This document shows positions 1-7,059 of a stretch of DNA of 16,743 nt, piece after piece. The notes under the pieces were generated by a model. That model ran no database searches and was not told the DNA's origin. It saw only the letters and a list, made by a program, of their open reading frames with translations. Where the stretch lies: the NCBI GenBank assembly GCA_035640715.1, contig DASQVO010000432.1, forward strand, positions 1-16,743, in the 5' to 3' direction. Position 1 is the stretch's first letter. Every line of letters begins with the position of its first letter. This DNA is from DASQVO01 sp035640715. Its GTDB lineage: Bacteria > Actinomycetota > Actinomycetes > Streptosporangiales > Streptosporangiaceae. Made by a program: the position numbers and the translations under genes.

Positions 1-1803
1 CCCGCCGTCGGCCAGGATGGCCGGGTGCAGGCCGCGGGCGATCTCGCGCAGTTCCTCCAGCACCCCGGCCAGCCCGGTGGCCACGCCGTCCAGTTCCTGC
101 ACCAGCTCACCGGCCCCGGGCGGCGCCGCCGCCTGCGCCGCCCGCAGTTCCAGGGCGAGGGAGACCAGGCGCTGCTGGGCGCCGTCGTGCAGATCCCGCT
201 CGATGCGGCGCCGGGTGGCATCGGCGGTGGCCACGATCCGCGCCCGGGAGGCGGCCAGCGCGGCCTGGGCCTCGGCGTTGGCGATGGCGGTGGCGGCCAG
301 CTCGGTGAACCCGGCCAGCCGCGCCTCGGTGCCAGCCGGCAGCGGCTCCCGCGTGGACGCCACGAACATGCAGCCCCACGGCCGCCCCCCGACGCTGATC
401 GGCACGGCGACCCCCGCGCGGAGGCCGAACTCGCGGACCTCCTCGGCGGCCGGGCCCGAGGCATCGGCGTAGTCGTCGATCCGCGCCGCCCGGCCCGTCT
501 GGAACACCAGCGTGGCTACGTTCCGCCCGCCAAGGCTCACCCGGGCACCGACGGGGAAGGCAGCGCCGGTGCTGCTCCACACGGCGACCAGCGTTCTTAC
601 GCCGTCGGGACCGTACCGGGCCATCGCCGCGTGATGGGCGCCCAGCAGCCGCCCGGCCTCCGCGGTGACCGCGGCGAACACCTCCTCCGGCGGCGCCGCC
701 CGGGCCACCAGCGTCGCCACCCGCCGCAGCGCCGCCTGCTCCTCAGCGAACCCGCGCAGCTCCACGCGCGCCTGCGTGCTGGCGATCGCGGTGGCGACCA
801 GCTCGGTGAAGGCGGCCAGCCGCGCCTCGGTGCCCGCCGGCAGCACCGGTTCCCCCCGCTTGGACCCCACGGTCATAACGCCCCACAGGCGCCCCTCGAC
901 GCTGACCGGTACCCCGACAGCCGAATGGGTGCCAAACTCGCGCATGAGCTCGGCGGCCGGGCCCGAGGCGCCGGCGTAGTCGTCGATCCGCGCCGCCCGG
1001 CCGGTCTGGAACACCAGCGTGGGCACGTTCCGCCCTGCGAGACTCACCTGCGTGCCGGGGGAGATGGACGTGGCGGCGCCGGTGCTGCTCCACACGGCGA
1101 CCACCGTCACCGCACCGTCGGGGCCGTACCGGCTCAGCGCCGCGTGGTGGGTGTGCAGCAGCCGCCCGGCTTCCTCGGTGACCGTGGCGAACACCTTCTC
1201 CGGCGCCGCCGCGCGGGCCACCAGCGTTGCCACCCGCCGCAGCGCGGCCTGCTCATCAGCGAAGCCGCGCAACTCCATCCGCGCCTGGGCGTTGGCGACC
1301 GCGGTGGCGGCCAGCTCGGTGAAGGCGGCCAGCCGCGCCTCGGTGCCGGCAGGCAGCGGCTCCTCCCGCGTGAACACAACCATCATGCCCCACAGGTGCC
1401 CCTCGACGCTGACCGGCACGCCGACAGCCGAACAGACGCCCAACCCGCGGGCGTCGTCGGCGGCCGGGCCCCAGGCGCTGGTGTAGTCGTCGATCCGTGC
1501 CGCCCGGCCGGTCTGGAACACCAGCGTGTTCACGTTCCGCCCGCCGAGGCTCACCCGGCTGCCGACGGGGGTGGTCGGGGTAGCGCCGGTGCTGCTCCAC
1601 ACGGCGACCCTTACCGCGTCGTCGGGGCCGTACCGGGCCATTGTCGCGTAGTGGGCGCCCAGCAGCCGTCCGGCCTCCGCGGTGACCGCGGCGAACACCT
1701 CCTCCGGCGCCGCCGCGCGGGCCACCAGTGTCGCCACCCGGCGCAGCGCCGCCTGCTCCCCGGTGATCCGGTGGTGGCGGGTTCGCTCCGGAAAGGCATC
1801 CAT
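1..1803 (-). CDS. Triple-GAF sensor histidine kinase (partial, C-terminus off the left edge)
   Basis: This is the N-terminal 601 residues of a soluble two-component sensor kinase of the NarL-partner (HisKA_3) class. Three GAF domains follow one another at about residues 16-175, 184-345 and 355-520. Each contains the same landmarks: EQAALRRVATLVARAA, GR(L/N)-V-TLVFQTGRAARIDDY, VPVSVEGxLWG and LPAGTEARLA. A dimerisation/phosphoacceptor helix follows with RDLHDGAQQRL, so the phosphorylated residue should be His539. The visible sequence ends just after GLHPAILADGG, and the HATPase_c domain must lie outside the window. No membrane segment is present, so it probably senses a cytoplasmic small molecule or redox signal through GAF. 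The ATG at 1803 was chosen because an in-frame stop lies at 1837-1839 and a promoter places transcription at this codon. A GTG at 1806 is an alternative. The partner response regulator is not in the window and is expected to the left. Confidence 0.93.
   Translation of the reverse strand, partial: MDAFPERTRHHRITGEQAALRRVATLVARAAAPEEVFAAVTAEAGRLLGAHYATMARYGPDDAVRVAVWSSTGATPTTPVGSRVSLGGRNVNTLVFQTGRAARIDDYTSAWGPAADDARGLGVCSAVGVPVSVEGHLWGMMVVFTREEPLPAGTEARLAAFTELAATAVANAQARMELRGFADEQAALRRVATLVARAAAPEKVFATVTEEAGRLLHTHHAALSRYGPDGAVTVVAVWSSTGAATSISPGTQVSLAGRNVPTLVFQTGRAARIDDYAGASGPAAELMREFGTHSAVGVPVSVEGRLWGVMTVGSKRGEPVLPAGTEARLAAFTELVATAIASTQARVELRGFAEEQAALRRVATLVARAAPPEEVFAAVTAEAGRLLGAHHAAMARYGPDGVRTLVAVWSSTGAAFPVGARVSLGGRNVATLVFQTGRAARIDDYADASGPAAEEVREFGLRAGVAVPISVGGRPWGCMFVASTREPLPAGTEARLAGFTELAATAIANAEAQAALAASRARIVATADATRRRIERDLHDGAQQRLVSLALELRAAQAAAPPGAGELVQELDGVATGLAGVLEELREIARGLHPAILADGG
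229..1758 (-). repeat. Three tandem GAF-coding repeats inside the kinase gene
   Basis: The kinase gene is built of three direct repeats. The unit starting EQAALRR recurs at 1758, 1254 and 741, so the spacings are 504 and 513 bp (168 and 171 codons). The DNA is still very similar between units, for example the stretch coding for TLVFQTGRAARIDDY near 1505, 1000 and 500. This points to internal duplication, perhaps kept similar by recombination. Confidence 0.85.
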
Positions 1804-1840
1804 CACACCGAGTGTACTGGTTTGAGTTCTGCCTGGTCAG
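1803..1840 (-). promoter_or_regulatory. Leaderless promoter of the GAF kinase gene
   Basis: On the minus strand a -35 element CTGACC (1840-1835) is followed by an 18-nt spacer and a -10 element TACACT (1816-1811). Seven bases then lead to the ATG at 1803. This fits the actinomycete housekeeping sigma pattern (TTGACN, 16-18 nt, TANNNT). The predicted transcription start falls at or one base before the start codon. No Shine-Dalgarno sequence is visible upstream of the ATG, consistent with a leaderless transcript. Confidence 0.55.
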
Positions 1841-1861
1841 GGGCCAGTTTGGCTGGTGTGA

Positions 1862-1882
1862 CGGGTCCAGGATCCGGACCCG
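1862..1882. repeat. Inverted repeat upstream of the kinase promoter
   Basis: CGGGTCC and GGACCCG are perfect 7-bp inverted arms separated by 7 bases. The repeat sits 21 bp upstream of the -35 element of the kinase promoter. It could be an activator or repressor site, or the base of a weak hairpin. No T-run follows it on either strand. Confidence 0.4.
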
Positions 1883-2162
1883 GGAAGGCGAAACCGACGG
1901 TTTTACAGCCGTACTCATTGGGGCTGGTCGCGTTCGCGTGAGAATCTGTTGTGCCAGGTCAGCGCGCCATGCAGCAGAGATTCTCTTGTCAGACATCTGC
2001 CGTCCGGCGCCTGACGTGGGCAAACGGTTTAGCTGTAGCAGCTTCTCCGGTTATTTTCCGCAACAATCGAAGGCACCGGGGACGCCTCTCTCCCCTTATC
2101 GACTGAGACAGGTGGCACTGAAGACGCGAGCATCCCGCTGTGGACATTCGCCGAGGTCATGG
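1883..2162. other. Intergenic, no gene seen
   Basis: This is the rest of the roughly 360-bp gap between the kinase promoter and the stop codon of the DUF421 gene. It is less GC-rich than the flanking genes. I see no convincing reading frame, RNA gene or strong hairpin here. Confidence 0.5.
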
Positions 2163-2729
2163 TCAGGGACTGCCGAGTCCGCCTTGCCTGGGATGCGCTC
2201 GGCGGTATCCGGAAGCGTTAAGCACGTCCCGCACCAGCGGGCCAGGTTCGCGGTCGGCGCCGATCAGCGTCATGGCACCGCGTGTCTCGTAGAGCAGGTA
2301 TCCGACCTGGCCGAGATCGCCGACGCCGTTCTCGCGCAGCAGCGCGTACACGTCCGCGGCCGTCAGCCCGGCACGGGCCAGCTCCCCTCCTTGGAGCTCG
2401 CCACGGGCGACGAGGACACGGGGCGGATGGTCGATCAGGCGGACGACCCGGCTGTGCCGGCGGAGGATCGCGACGACGCGATGCGCGACCAGGAAGGTGA
2501 CCAGCGCGATCGCCGAGGAAGCGAACGACGTGTCCGGTGCGGTCGCGCCCCGGCCGATGATCGCGCCGATCGCGACGGCGACCGCGAAATCGAATGTGCT
2601 GAGCTGGGCAAGCGTACGCCGTTCCCCCAGGCGCAGGCCGATAATGGCTACCGCGAAGAGCAGGACAGCCTTGACCGCCACCCATCCCAGACCGCTCGCG
2701 CCACCGATCAATTCAGGCACCTGCGTCAC
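2163..2729 (-). CDS. DUF421 family membrane protein (YetF/YdfR-like)
   Basis: The 188-residue product matches the DUF421 (YetF) layout. Hydrophobic segments occur at about residues 17-33, 46-62 and 70-89. The family hallmark GERRTLAQLSTFDF at 35-48 lies between the first two. A soluble domain follows with RVLVARGEL and ALLRENGVGDLGQVGYLLYE, which matches the conserved cytoplasmic domain of the family. The biochemical role of DUF421 proteins is poorly known; Bacillus members are linked to spore or envelope functions. The start is a GTG at 2729, with only a weak purine stretch upstream; a GTG at 2720 is possible. The gene points the same way as the kinase but is 360 bp away, so it is probably a separate unit. 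Confidence 0.85.
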   Translation of the reverse strand: MTQVPELIGGASGLGWVAVKAVLLFAVAIIGLRLGERRTLAQLSTFDFAVAVAIGAIIGRGATAPDTSFASSAIALVTFLVAHRVVAILRRHSRVVRLIDHPPRVLVARGELQGGELARAGLTAADVYALLRENGVGDLGQVGYLLYETRGAMTLIGADREPGPLVRDVLNASGYRRAHPRQGGLGSP

Positions 2730-3000
2730 CCCCTGCGCTCGTCACCTGCTCGATGCCGCACCTGCGTGCAGGCTGTCACCCACCGCTCACCGGCGTGACG
2801 GCGAAGCCGTGACGGAATCGGAGGCGGCCTTCGGGCGCGGCTTATGGCGGTCATAAGTGCCCGGGTGGCTTCCCGCGAAGCCTTCCGCCCTGTCCGCGGC
2901 TTACACCGCCTGGCCGGGACAACGTGCACGCGCCGCCTGCCGGCCGGAACGTACAGGTGCGACAGAACGGTGAGGGGAACATAACTTCAGAACTGTCCGG
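2730..3000. other. Intergenic, no gene seen
   Basis: This stretch lies upstream of the DUF421 gene and probably contains its promoter, but I cannot point to a good -35/-10 pair. Short frames here lack coherent domain motifs. Confidence 0.4.
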
Positions 3001-3105
3001 AAGCTCAGCGCTGGTACCGGTGGGACCAGCGGCATCGGCCGCGCCGCCGCGCTGTCCCTGGCGCGGCCCGGCGCCCGCGTGGCGGTGACCGGCTGGATCG
3101 CCCGC
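3001..3105 (+). pseudogene. Remnant of a short-chain dehydrogenase/reductase (NAD-binding start only)
   Basis: From 3010 the plus strand reads AGTGGTSGIGRAAALSLARP followed by GARVAVTG. This is the beta1-alphaA-beta2 unit of an SDR Rossmann fold, with the TGxxxGIG dinucleotide-binding motif. An in-frame stop lies just upstream (2971-2973). No start codon precedes the motif in this frame. Similarity stops after about 3093, and the frame ends at 3195 with no catalytic YxxxK. The piece is therefore a relic of an NAD(P)-dependent oxidoreductase and not a working gene. Confidence 0.7.
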
Positions 3106-3261
3106 CAGGCACCGTGGCCGGAGAGGCGGTCGCACCGCCCAAACGTCCCGGCGCTCCGGCGTGAGAGCCTTGACTACCAGGCGCGTGGCGGCTGACTACC
3201 AACACATTCCCTTCCAACCGGCGGCATACCTGCTGTCTCGCGGTCCTGTGCAGGCAGGTCG

Positions 3262-3825
3262 TCAGGCCGCGATTCCTGGCCAGCCGTCGGTCAGGTAAAA
3301 GACGACGGACGTGCCGAGACCGTACACGACATGGGCGCTCAGGTCTTTAGCCAAGGTGCCCGGGTCGTACTCCCAGATCGGCTTGTACAGCTTGGCGGCC
3401 GGAAGGACCGCGTATCCGGTAGCCCAAACGGTCACGCCGAACGGCAGGCCGTAGGGGATGCGCGGAGCTCGCAGCGAGCCCACCACGATCCCGTACTGCA
3501 GGCCGCCGAGCAGCCCATATGCCCAGTGCGTGACGTTGTTGACCAGCGCGGCCCGCTCGGCCGGCACCTCGCGCTTGAAGACGCCTTCCACCAGGCGCTT
3601 GCCAATCTGCGCCGGCGCGGGCGCCTGCTCCCAGCTGCACAGCCCGGAGGAGAACTCCCACTCGGCCAAGCCGCCTTCACCGCCGCCCCGCCGATAGCGG
3701 TAGAACCACAACAGGTCCATGGCCAGGGTGCCGACCGCGCCCGCGACGAGCCCCCGGGCGGCCGCCCCGAGCGGGGTTCTCGCCCACCGCTGCACGCCGC
3801 TACCAGCAGACACGATACGTATCAT
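3262..3825 (-). CDS. Conserved integral membrane protein, possibly DUF1440/YagU-like
   Basis: The 187-residue product has about four membrane segments, near residues 24-42, 98-117, 126-146 and 161-178. Features that look conserved are the first helix with MDLLWFYRYRRGGGE, the NNVTHWAYGLLGGLQYG segment and the last helix with SAHVVYGLGTSVVFYL. The histidines inside the membrane helices (HWAYG, HVVYG) recall YagU/DUF1440-type inner membrane proteins, but I am not certain of the family. I chose ATG 3825 because the in-frame extension back to 3942 reads as arginine-rich, non-membrane sequence of noncoding character. A GTG a few codons in is also possible. Function is unknown. The gene is divergent from the toxin fragment to its right and stands alone. 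Confidence 0.75.
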   Translation of the reverse strand: MIRIVSAGSGVQRWARTPLGAAARGLVAGAVGTLAMDLLWFYRYRRGGGEGGLAEWEFSSGLCSWEQAPAPAQIGKRLVEGVFKREVPAERAALVNNVTHWAYGLLGGLQYGIVVGSLRAPRIPYGLPFGVTVWATGYAVLPAAKLYKPIWEYDPGTLAKDLSAHVVYGLGTSVVFYLTDGWPGIAA

Positions 3826-3943
3826 ACGAGCCCCGGCACTCACACGAGCCTGTGAGGTACGCGGGCACGACCGAACTTGGGTTTGGTCATGGGGAGAGCG
3901 GACTCGCTCGCGGTGAAGCCATGCCCGGGTTCCGCGTCCCAAG

Positions 3944-4150
3944 ATGATCGCTAATCATGCCCGCGATGTCCAGGTCCGGATGGCAGCCCGTGGTCATCAC
4001 CGGGCCGCCGACGTGATCGACCTGCTCAGCGCCGCAGTGGCAGAGCACCATGGCGCGGTCATCCTTCACTACGACGCTGACTTCGAGCACATCGCAGCGA
4101 CAACCGGTCAGCCGCACGCGTGGATCGTGCCCCGGGGCAGCCTGCCCTGA
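3944..4150 (+). pseudogene. C-terminal half of a VapC-type PIN-domain ribonuclease
   Basis: The 68-residue frame ends with HGAVILHYDADFEHIAA, TGQPHAWIVPRGSL and a stop. This matches the C-terminus of actinobacterial VapC toxins (VIDLLSAAVAE, LHYDADF, VPRGSL). Asp26 and the DxD at residues 44-46 correspond to the later acidic residues of the PIN active site. The N-terminal half, with the first Asp and the Glu, is absent. An in-frame stop lies at 3914-3916, and no other frame in 3826-3943 supplies the missing part. No VapB antitoxin gene precedes it. It is best read as a truncated, dead toxin gene. Its ATG at 3944 could still give a short peptide. Confidence 0.75.
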
Positions 4151-4356
4151 GACGGGCATACATAGCGTCCGCTCGCGCCGTGCGATCTTCGGGGCAATAT
4201 CGTCCTTCCGTCGCGCGGTGGATGATCTGAGCCTGGCCAGACCCTGGCCACCGCACATCCTCAAGCCAGGCAGTTCTGCGCGGCCCGGAAGGCCGCCGGG
4301 AATTATTAGCAGGATGGGTGGTGTGGCGACCCACCGCGCGAACCACGCTGTAACCG

Positions 4357-4375
4357 GCTCCCGGAGTCCGGGAGC
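4357..4375 (+). promoter_or_regulatory. Hairpin in the amt leader region
   Basis: GCTCCCGG and CCGGGAGC form a perfect 8-bp stem around a 3-nt loop. It ends 20 nt before the GGAGG ribosome-binding sequence of the ammonium channel gene. It could be a 5'-leader structure or an operator. There is no T-run. I looked for a GlnR-type site (gTnAC, 6 nt, GaAAC) and found no properly spaced match. Confidence 0.4.
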
Positions 4376-4411
4376 TACTCCCAGCGGCCCGAAACGGAGG
4401 TCGGTGCACCA

Positions 4412-6034
4412 GTGAGCGCGGGCGATACCGCATGGGTACTGGTCAGTACGGCCTTGGTCCTGGTCATGGTGCCAGGACTGGCGTTGTTCTATGGGGGCCT
4501 CGTCTCCAGCCGCAATGTGCTGGTGATACTTCAGCAGAACATCTTCCCGCTTGGGTTGATCAGCATTCTGTGGGTGCTGGCCGGGTACAGCCTTGCGTTC
4601 GGCCCCGACGCCGGCGGCGGGGTGATCGGCAACCTGGCGAAGTTCGGGCTTCGCAATCTGGCCCCGGGCCCGATGGCCGACATGCACACCGTCGTCCCGG
4701 GGGTCGCCATTCCGTCACTCGCGTTCGTGGCCTACATGATGATGTTCGCGATTATCACCCCGGCCCTGGTCACCGGGGCAACCGCGAACCGGCTGAGGTT
4801 TGCCGGGTACACGGTCGTCCTTGGGCTGTGGTCGTTGATCGTCTATGCGCCGGTGGCGCACTGGCTCTGGAGCCCGGGTGGCTGGCTCGCCAGGCGCGGG
4901 GCGCAGGACTGGGCGGGAGGGCTGGTGGTGCATGCGTCGGCCGGCGCGGCAGTGCTCGCCCTGCTCCTGGTGATCGGCCGCCGACGACGGTGGCCGAACG
5001 CGGCGGCCCGGCCTCACTCGATTCCCCTTGTCGTACTGGGCGCTGGCCTGCTGTGGTTCGGCTGGTTCGGCTTCAATGGGGCCGACGGCCTGCAAGCGAA
5101 CGGCGTTGCGGCACAGGCCGTGCTCAACACCCAGGTCGCCGCGGCCGCGGCGATGCTCGTCTGGCTGTTGGCCGAGCGCTTCACCGACGGCCACGCCACC
5201 GTGCTCGGCGCTGTCACCGGCGCGGTCGGCGGGCTGGCCACGATCACGCCGTGCGCGGGGTACGTGGACACGTACGCCGCCCTCATCATTGGCGGGCTTG
5301 CCGGGCTGATCTGCCATCTCGCGCTTCGGCTGAAGCTATTCCTCCGCCCCGACGACGCGCTCGACGTCATCGCCGTTCATTTCGCGGGCGGCGTGCTCGG
5401 GATGTTCCTGCTCGGATTCTTCGGGGACAAGAGCGTCAACCCCATCGGCGCGAACGGCCTCTTCTACGGCGGCGGCGGTCATCTTCTGGGGGAACAGGTG
5501 CTGGCGATTGCCGTGGTTGCCGCCTTCTCGTTCTGCCTGACGTGGATGATCGCGGCCGCCGTGGCGAGGACAATCGGGCTCCGCGTCTTGCCCGCCTACG
5601 AGGACAATCTCGACCAGAGGCAGGAGGCGATGTCTGCCTACGCGTTCGGCCGCCCAGCCGGCGTGATGCACCCCGCCGGCGGCGCGGTGCGTCACCCGGT
5701 GCCGGTGACCTGGGCCGACACGCGGATGAAATTGATCAGGGCCCTCGTCGATCACGAGGACGCCGACGAGCTCCGCGCCATGCTCGTCGAGGCCGGCGCG
5801 CTGTCGATCGTGCTGTCGGAGGCGAGCTTGTACACCCCGACGCCGCGCACGGAGGTGTTCAGAGGTCAGCGCCGGGTGGTCGAATTCGATGCGAGGCTGC
5901 GGGTCGAGGTGATCGCCGCAGAGCCCGACGTGCAGCGCGTCGTCCAGACGATCCGGGGTATTCCTGGTGCGGGCCCGTACATGCAAGTCATCGACGCCAG
6001 CTGCTTCACGCAGGCCGTCGGAACAGCGGGTTGA
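4412..6034 (+). CDS. amt: Ammonium channel (Amt/Rh) fused to a C-terminal PII-like domain
   Basis: The 540-residue protein carries a full Amt channel (about residues 5-395, around 11 membrane helices) and a GlnB/GlnK-like domain (439-540). The channel keeps the family's key residues. These are the twin pore histidines His174 (in DWAGGLVVH) and His323 (in DVIAVHFAGG), Asp166, the selectivity Trp153 and Trp218, and the pore phenylalanines Phe112 and Phe221 (in GWFGFN). It should therefore conduct ammonium across the cytoplasmic membrane. The PII part starts MKLIRALVD and keeps RTEVFRG and the RLRVEV strand. The T-loop tyrosine that is normally modified is an arginine (GQRRVVEF), and the glycine-rich nucleotide loop and later lysine are gone. 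GTG 4412 is preceded by GGAGG 11 nt away. Actinomycetes usually encode amtB, glnK and glnD side by side. Here no separate glnK or glnD follows. Confidence 0.93.
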   Translation: MSAGDTAWVLVSTALVLVMVPGLALFYGGLVSSRNVLVILQQNIFPLGLISILWVLAGYSLAFGPDAGGGVIGNLAKFGLRNLAPGPMADMHTVVPGVAIPSLAFVAYMMMFAIITPALVTGATANRLRFAGYTVVLGLWSLIVYAPVAHWLWSPGGWLARRGAQDWAGGLVVHASAGAAVLALLLVIGRRRRWPNAAARPHSIPLVVLGAGLLWFGWFGFNGADGLQANGVAAQAVLNTQVAAAAAMLVWLLAERFTDGHATVLGAVTGAVGGLATITPCAGYVDTYAALIIGGLAGLICHLALRLKLFLRPDDALDVIAVHFAGGVLGMFLLGFFGDKSVNPIGANGLFYGGGGHLLGEQVLAIAVVAAFSFCLTWMIAAAVARTIGLRVLPAYEDNLDQRQEAMSAYAFGRPAGVMHPAGGAVRHPVPVTWADTRMKLIRALVDHEDADELRAMLVEAGALSIVLSEASLYTPTPRTEVFRGQRRVVEFDARLRVEVIAAEPDVQRVVQTIRGIPGAGPYMQVIDASCFTQAVGTAG

Positions 6035-6119
6035 GGCGCGGTGAGCGAGACCGGGACCAACGAAGGTAGTTCTCCTCCGGGGTGGTGGTACGCCTGAGCA
6101 ACACGTTCTCATGGGTCAT
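6006..6119 (-). CDS. Possible small protein, 37 residues, convergent with amt
   Basis: The frame begins MTHENVLLRRTTTPEENYLR and ends in an arginine-rich tail. AGGAGAA lies 6 nt upstream of the ATG. The ATG overlaps the stop of the upstream minus-strand frame by 4 nt (ATGA), a sign of coupled translation. Against it, the last 29 bp lie inside the 3' end of amt, and I do not recognise the sequence. It may be the start of a gene whose body was lost. Confidence 0.25.
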   Translation of the reverse strand: MTHENVLLRRTTTPEENYLRWSRSRSPRLNPLFRRPA

Positions 6120-6362
6120 CGGCTGTTCTCCTGTATGGGGCAGCTGGCCAAGTCCACCCGGGCCACCACATCCCCAACTCGGCTAACGTACGGCATCACA
6201 AGCCCCAGATCTCTGGCAGTTTCGACGGTGATGTGCCGCCGCGTGTAGGTGATGGTGCCGGCGAGCCCGCGGATGATGGTCTGGCGGGTGATGGCCCGGT
6301 ACTCGTCGTCGTCTTGCAGGTAGGCGTTGAGGCGGCTGGCGAGCCAGTGCTCGGCGCCCCTC
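6116..6362 (-). pseudogene. Unassigned coding remnant
   Basis: On the minus strand this stretch reads without stops through AEHWLASRLNAYLQDDDEYR and then TRQTIIRGLAGTITYTRRHI, ending with a stop at 6116-6118. The codon use is like that of the real genes, and the helical pattern looks like genuine protein. It has no start codon of its own and abuts a VOC-protein fragment on the opposite strand near 6363. I have a weak impression of the C-terminal part of a transposase-like family, but cannot support that further. Confidence 0.35.
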
Positions 6363-6363
6363 G

Positions 6364-6600
6364 CCGTATACCGAGTTCCTGGAGGCCAACGGCGGCGACG
6401 GCATCCATCACCTCGCCTATATCGTCGACGGCATCGACCCGTTCCTCGAGCACCTGCGGGAGGTCGGCGAAACTGTCGACGTCGGTTTCATGACATCGTT
6501 CACCTTTCCGGGAATAGGCAGCGGCCGCTTCGTCTACATCGACGGCATCATGCACGGCCCCGTCATAGAGCTGATCGAGATGACCGCCGTTTCCTCTTAG
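6364..6600 (+). pseudogene. C-terminal fragment of a VOC/glyoxalase-fold protein
   Basis: The plus strand reads PYTEFLEANGGDGIHHLAYI, then VDGIDPFLEHLREVGE, and ends GRFVYIDGIMHGPVIELIEM shortly before a TAG. The HHLAYIVD strand and the terminal GxVIELIE with its metal-ligand-position Glu are typical of the second beta-alpha-beta-beta-beta module of glyoxalase/VOC proteins. The first module and any start codon are missing; an in-frame stop lies at 6328-6330. It is a truncated gene end. Confidence 0.7.
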
Positions 6601-6713
6601 TTTTGCAGCGGTAGATCGTGAGCTGGTGAGCATGCCTGTTGTGGTGTCTGACCGCTTCTCCGCGGTGCGCGGACCCGTAAGTAGCTAATCGGTACCTGTG
6701 CAGGGAGTATCCC

Positions 6714-6812
6714 GTGAGCGATGTGGAATCGCTGCTGGCCGACGCCGTTGGCCCAGAGCATGTCCTGGCCGACGGGCAGCGCTGGCTGACCTGCGTGCGT
6801 GAGCTTGCATGA
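6714..6812 (+). CDS. Short frame of 32 residues coupled to the nucleotidyltransferase fragment
   Basis: A GTG at 6714 is preceded by GGGAG 6 nt upstream and opens a frame coding SDVESLLADAVGPEHVLADG, ending LTCVRELA. Its stop overlaps the ATG of the next frame (ATGA, 6809-6812). The GPEHVL motif recalls the N-terminus of FAD-linked oxidases, but that match is short and uncertain. It may be the remnant of the upstream gene of a lost operon. Confidence 0.35.
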   Translation: MSDVESLLADAVGPEHVLADGQRWLTCVRELA

Positions 6813-6967
6813 GCGGTGCAACGGAGGCTGCCGAGAGCTCACCGTTTCTGCTTCTAGACACCCTCAAGAAGGCAGCGAATGTGCTGCGGGAGGCGGGGCT
6901 GCCGTTCGCCCTCGCGGGCGGCGGTGCCGCTTACGCGCGCGGCGGGGCCCGAGTTGGGCCAAGTTAG
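6809..6967 (+). pseudogene. N-terminal remnant of a nucleotidyltransferase family protein
   Basis: The 52-residue frame reads LDTLKKAANVLREAGLPFAL and then AGGGAAYARGG. This is the opening helix and the glycine-rich turn of the pol-beta-like nucleotidyltransferase family common in actinobacteria. In intact members the catalytic Asp-x-Asp pair follows a few residues later. Here the frame runs off into ARVGPS and a stop at exactly that point. The fragment therefore has no active site and no substrate domain. Confidence 0.65.
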
Positions 6968-7059
6968 TGCGCAAGTCAGCTGGCGCGGGTGACGGCTTCG
7001 AGGGCCTGACACAGAGTCCGCCTGCCGAGCGTCCGCATCCGCCTGCTCGGAGCGCAAGC

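Noticed and set aside
25..1941. A 638-codon open frame on the plus strand
   Set aside because: It is codon-aligned antisense to the GAF kinase gene. Its repeats (for example HQRGHVPP) are the mirror of the GAF repeats, while the minus strand gives clear GAF and HisKA_3 motifs.
1812..2798. A 328-codon plus-strand open frame
   Set aside because: It crosses the intergenic gap and lies antisense to the DUF421 gene, with no protein-like motifs.
4330..4411. Possible GlnR binding site upstream of amt
   Set aside because: GTAAC and GAAAC occur (near 4350 and 4391), but their spacing does not fit the repeated 11-nt pattern of a GlnR box.
4432..6069. A 545-codon open frame overlapping amt on the same strand
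   Set aside because: It is arginine- and histidine-rich with no domain motifs, while the other frame gives a textbook Amt channel.
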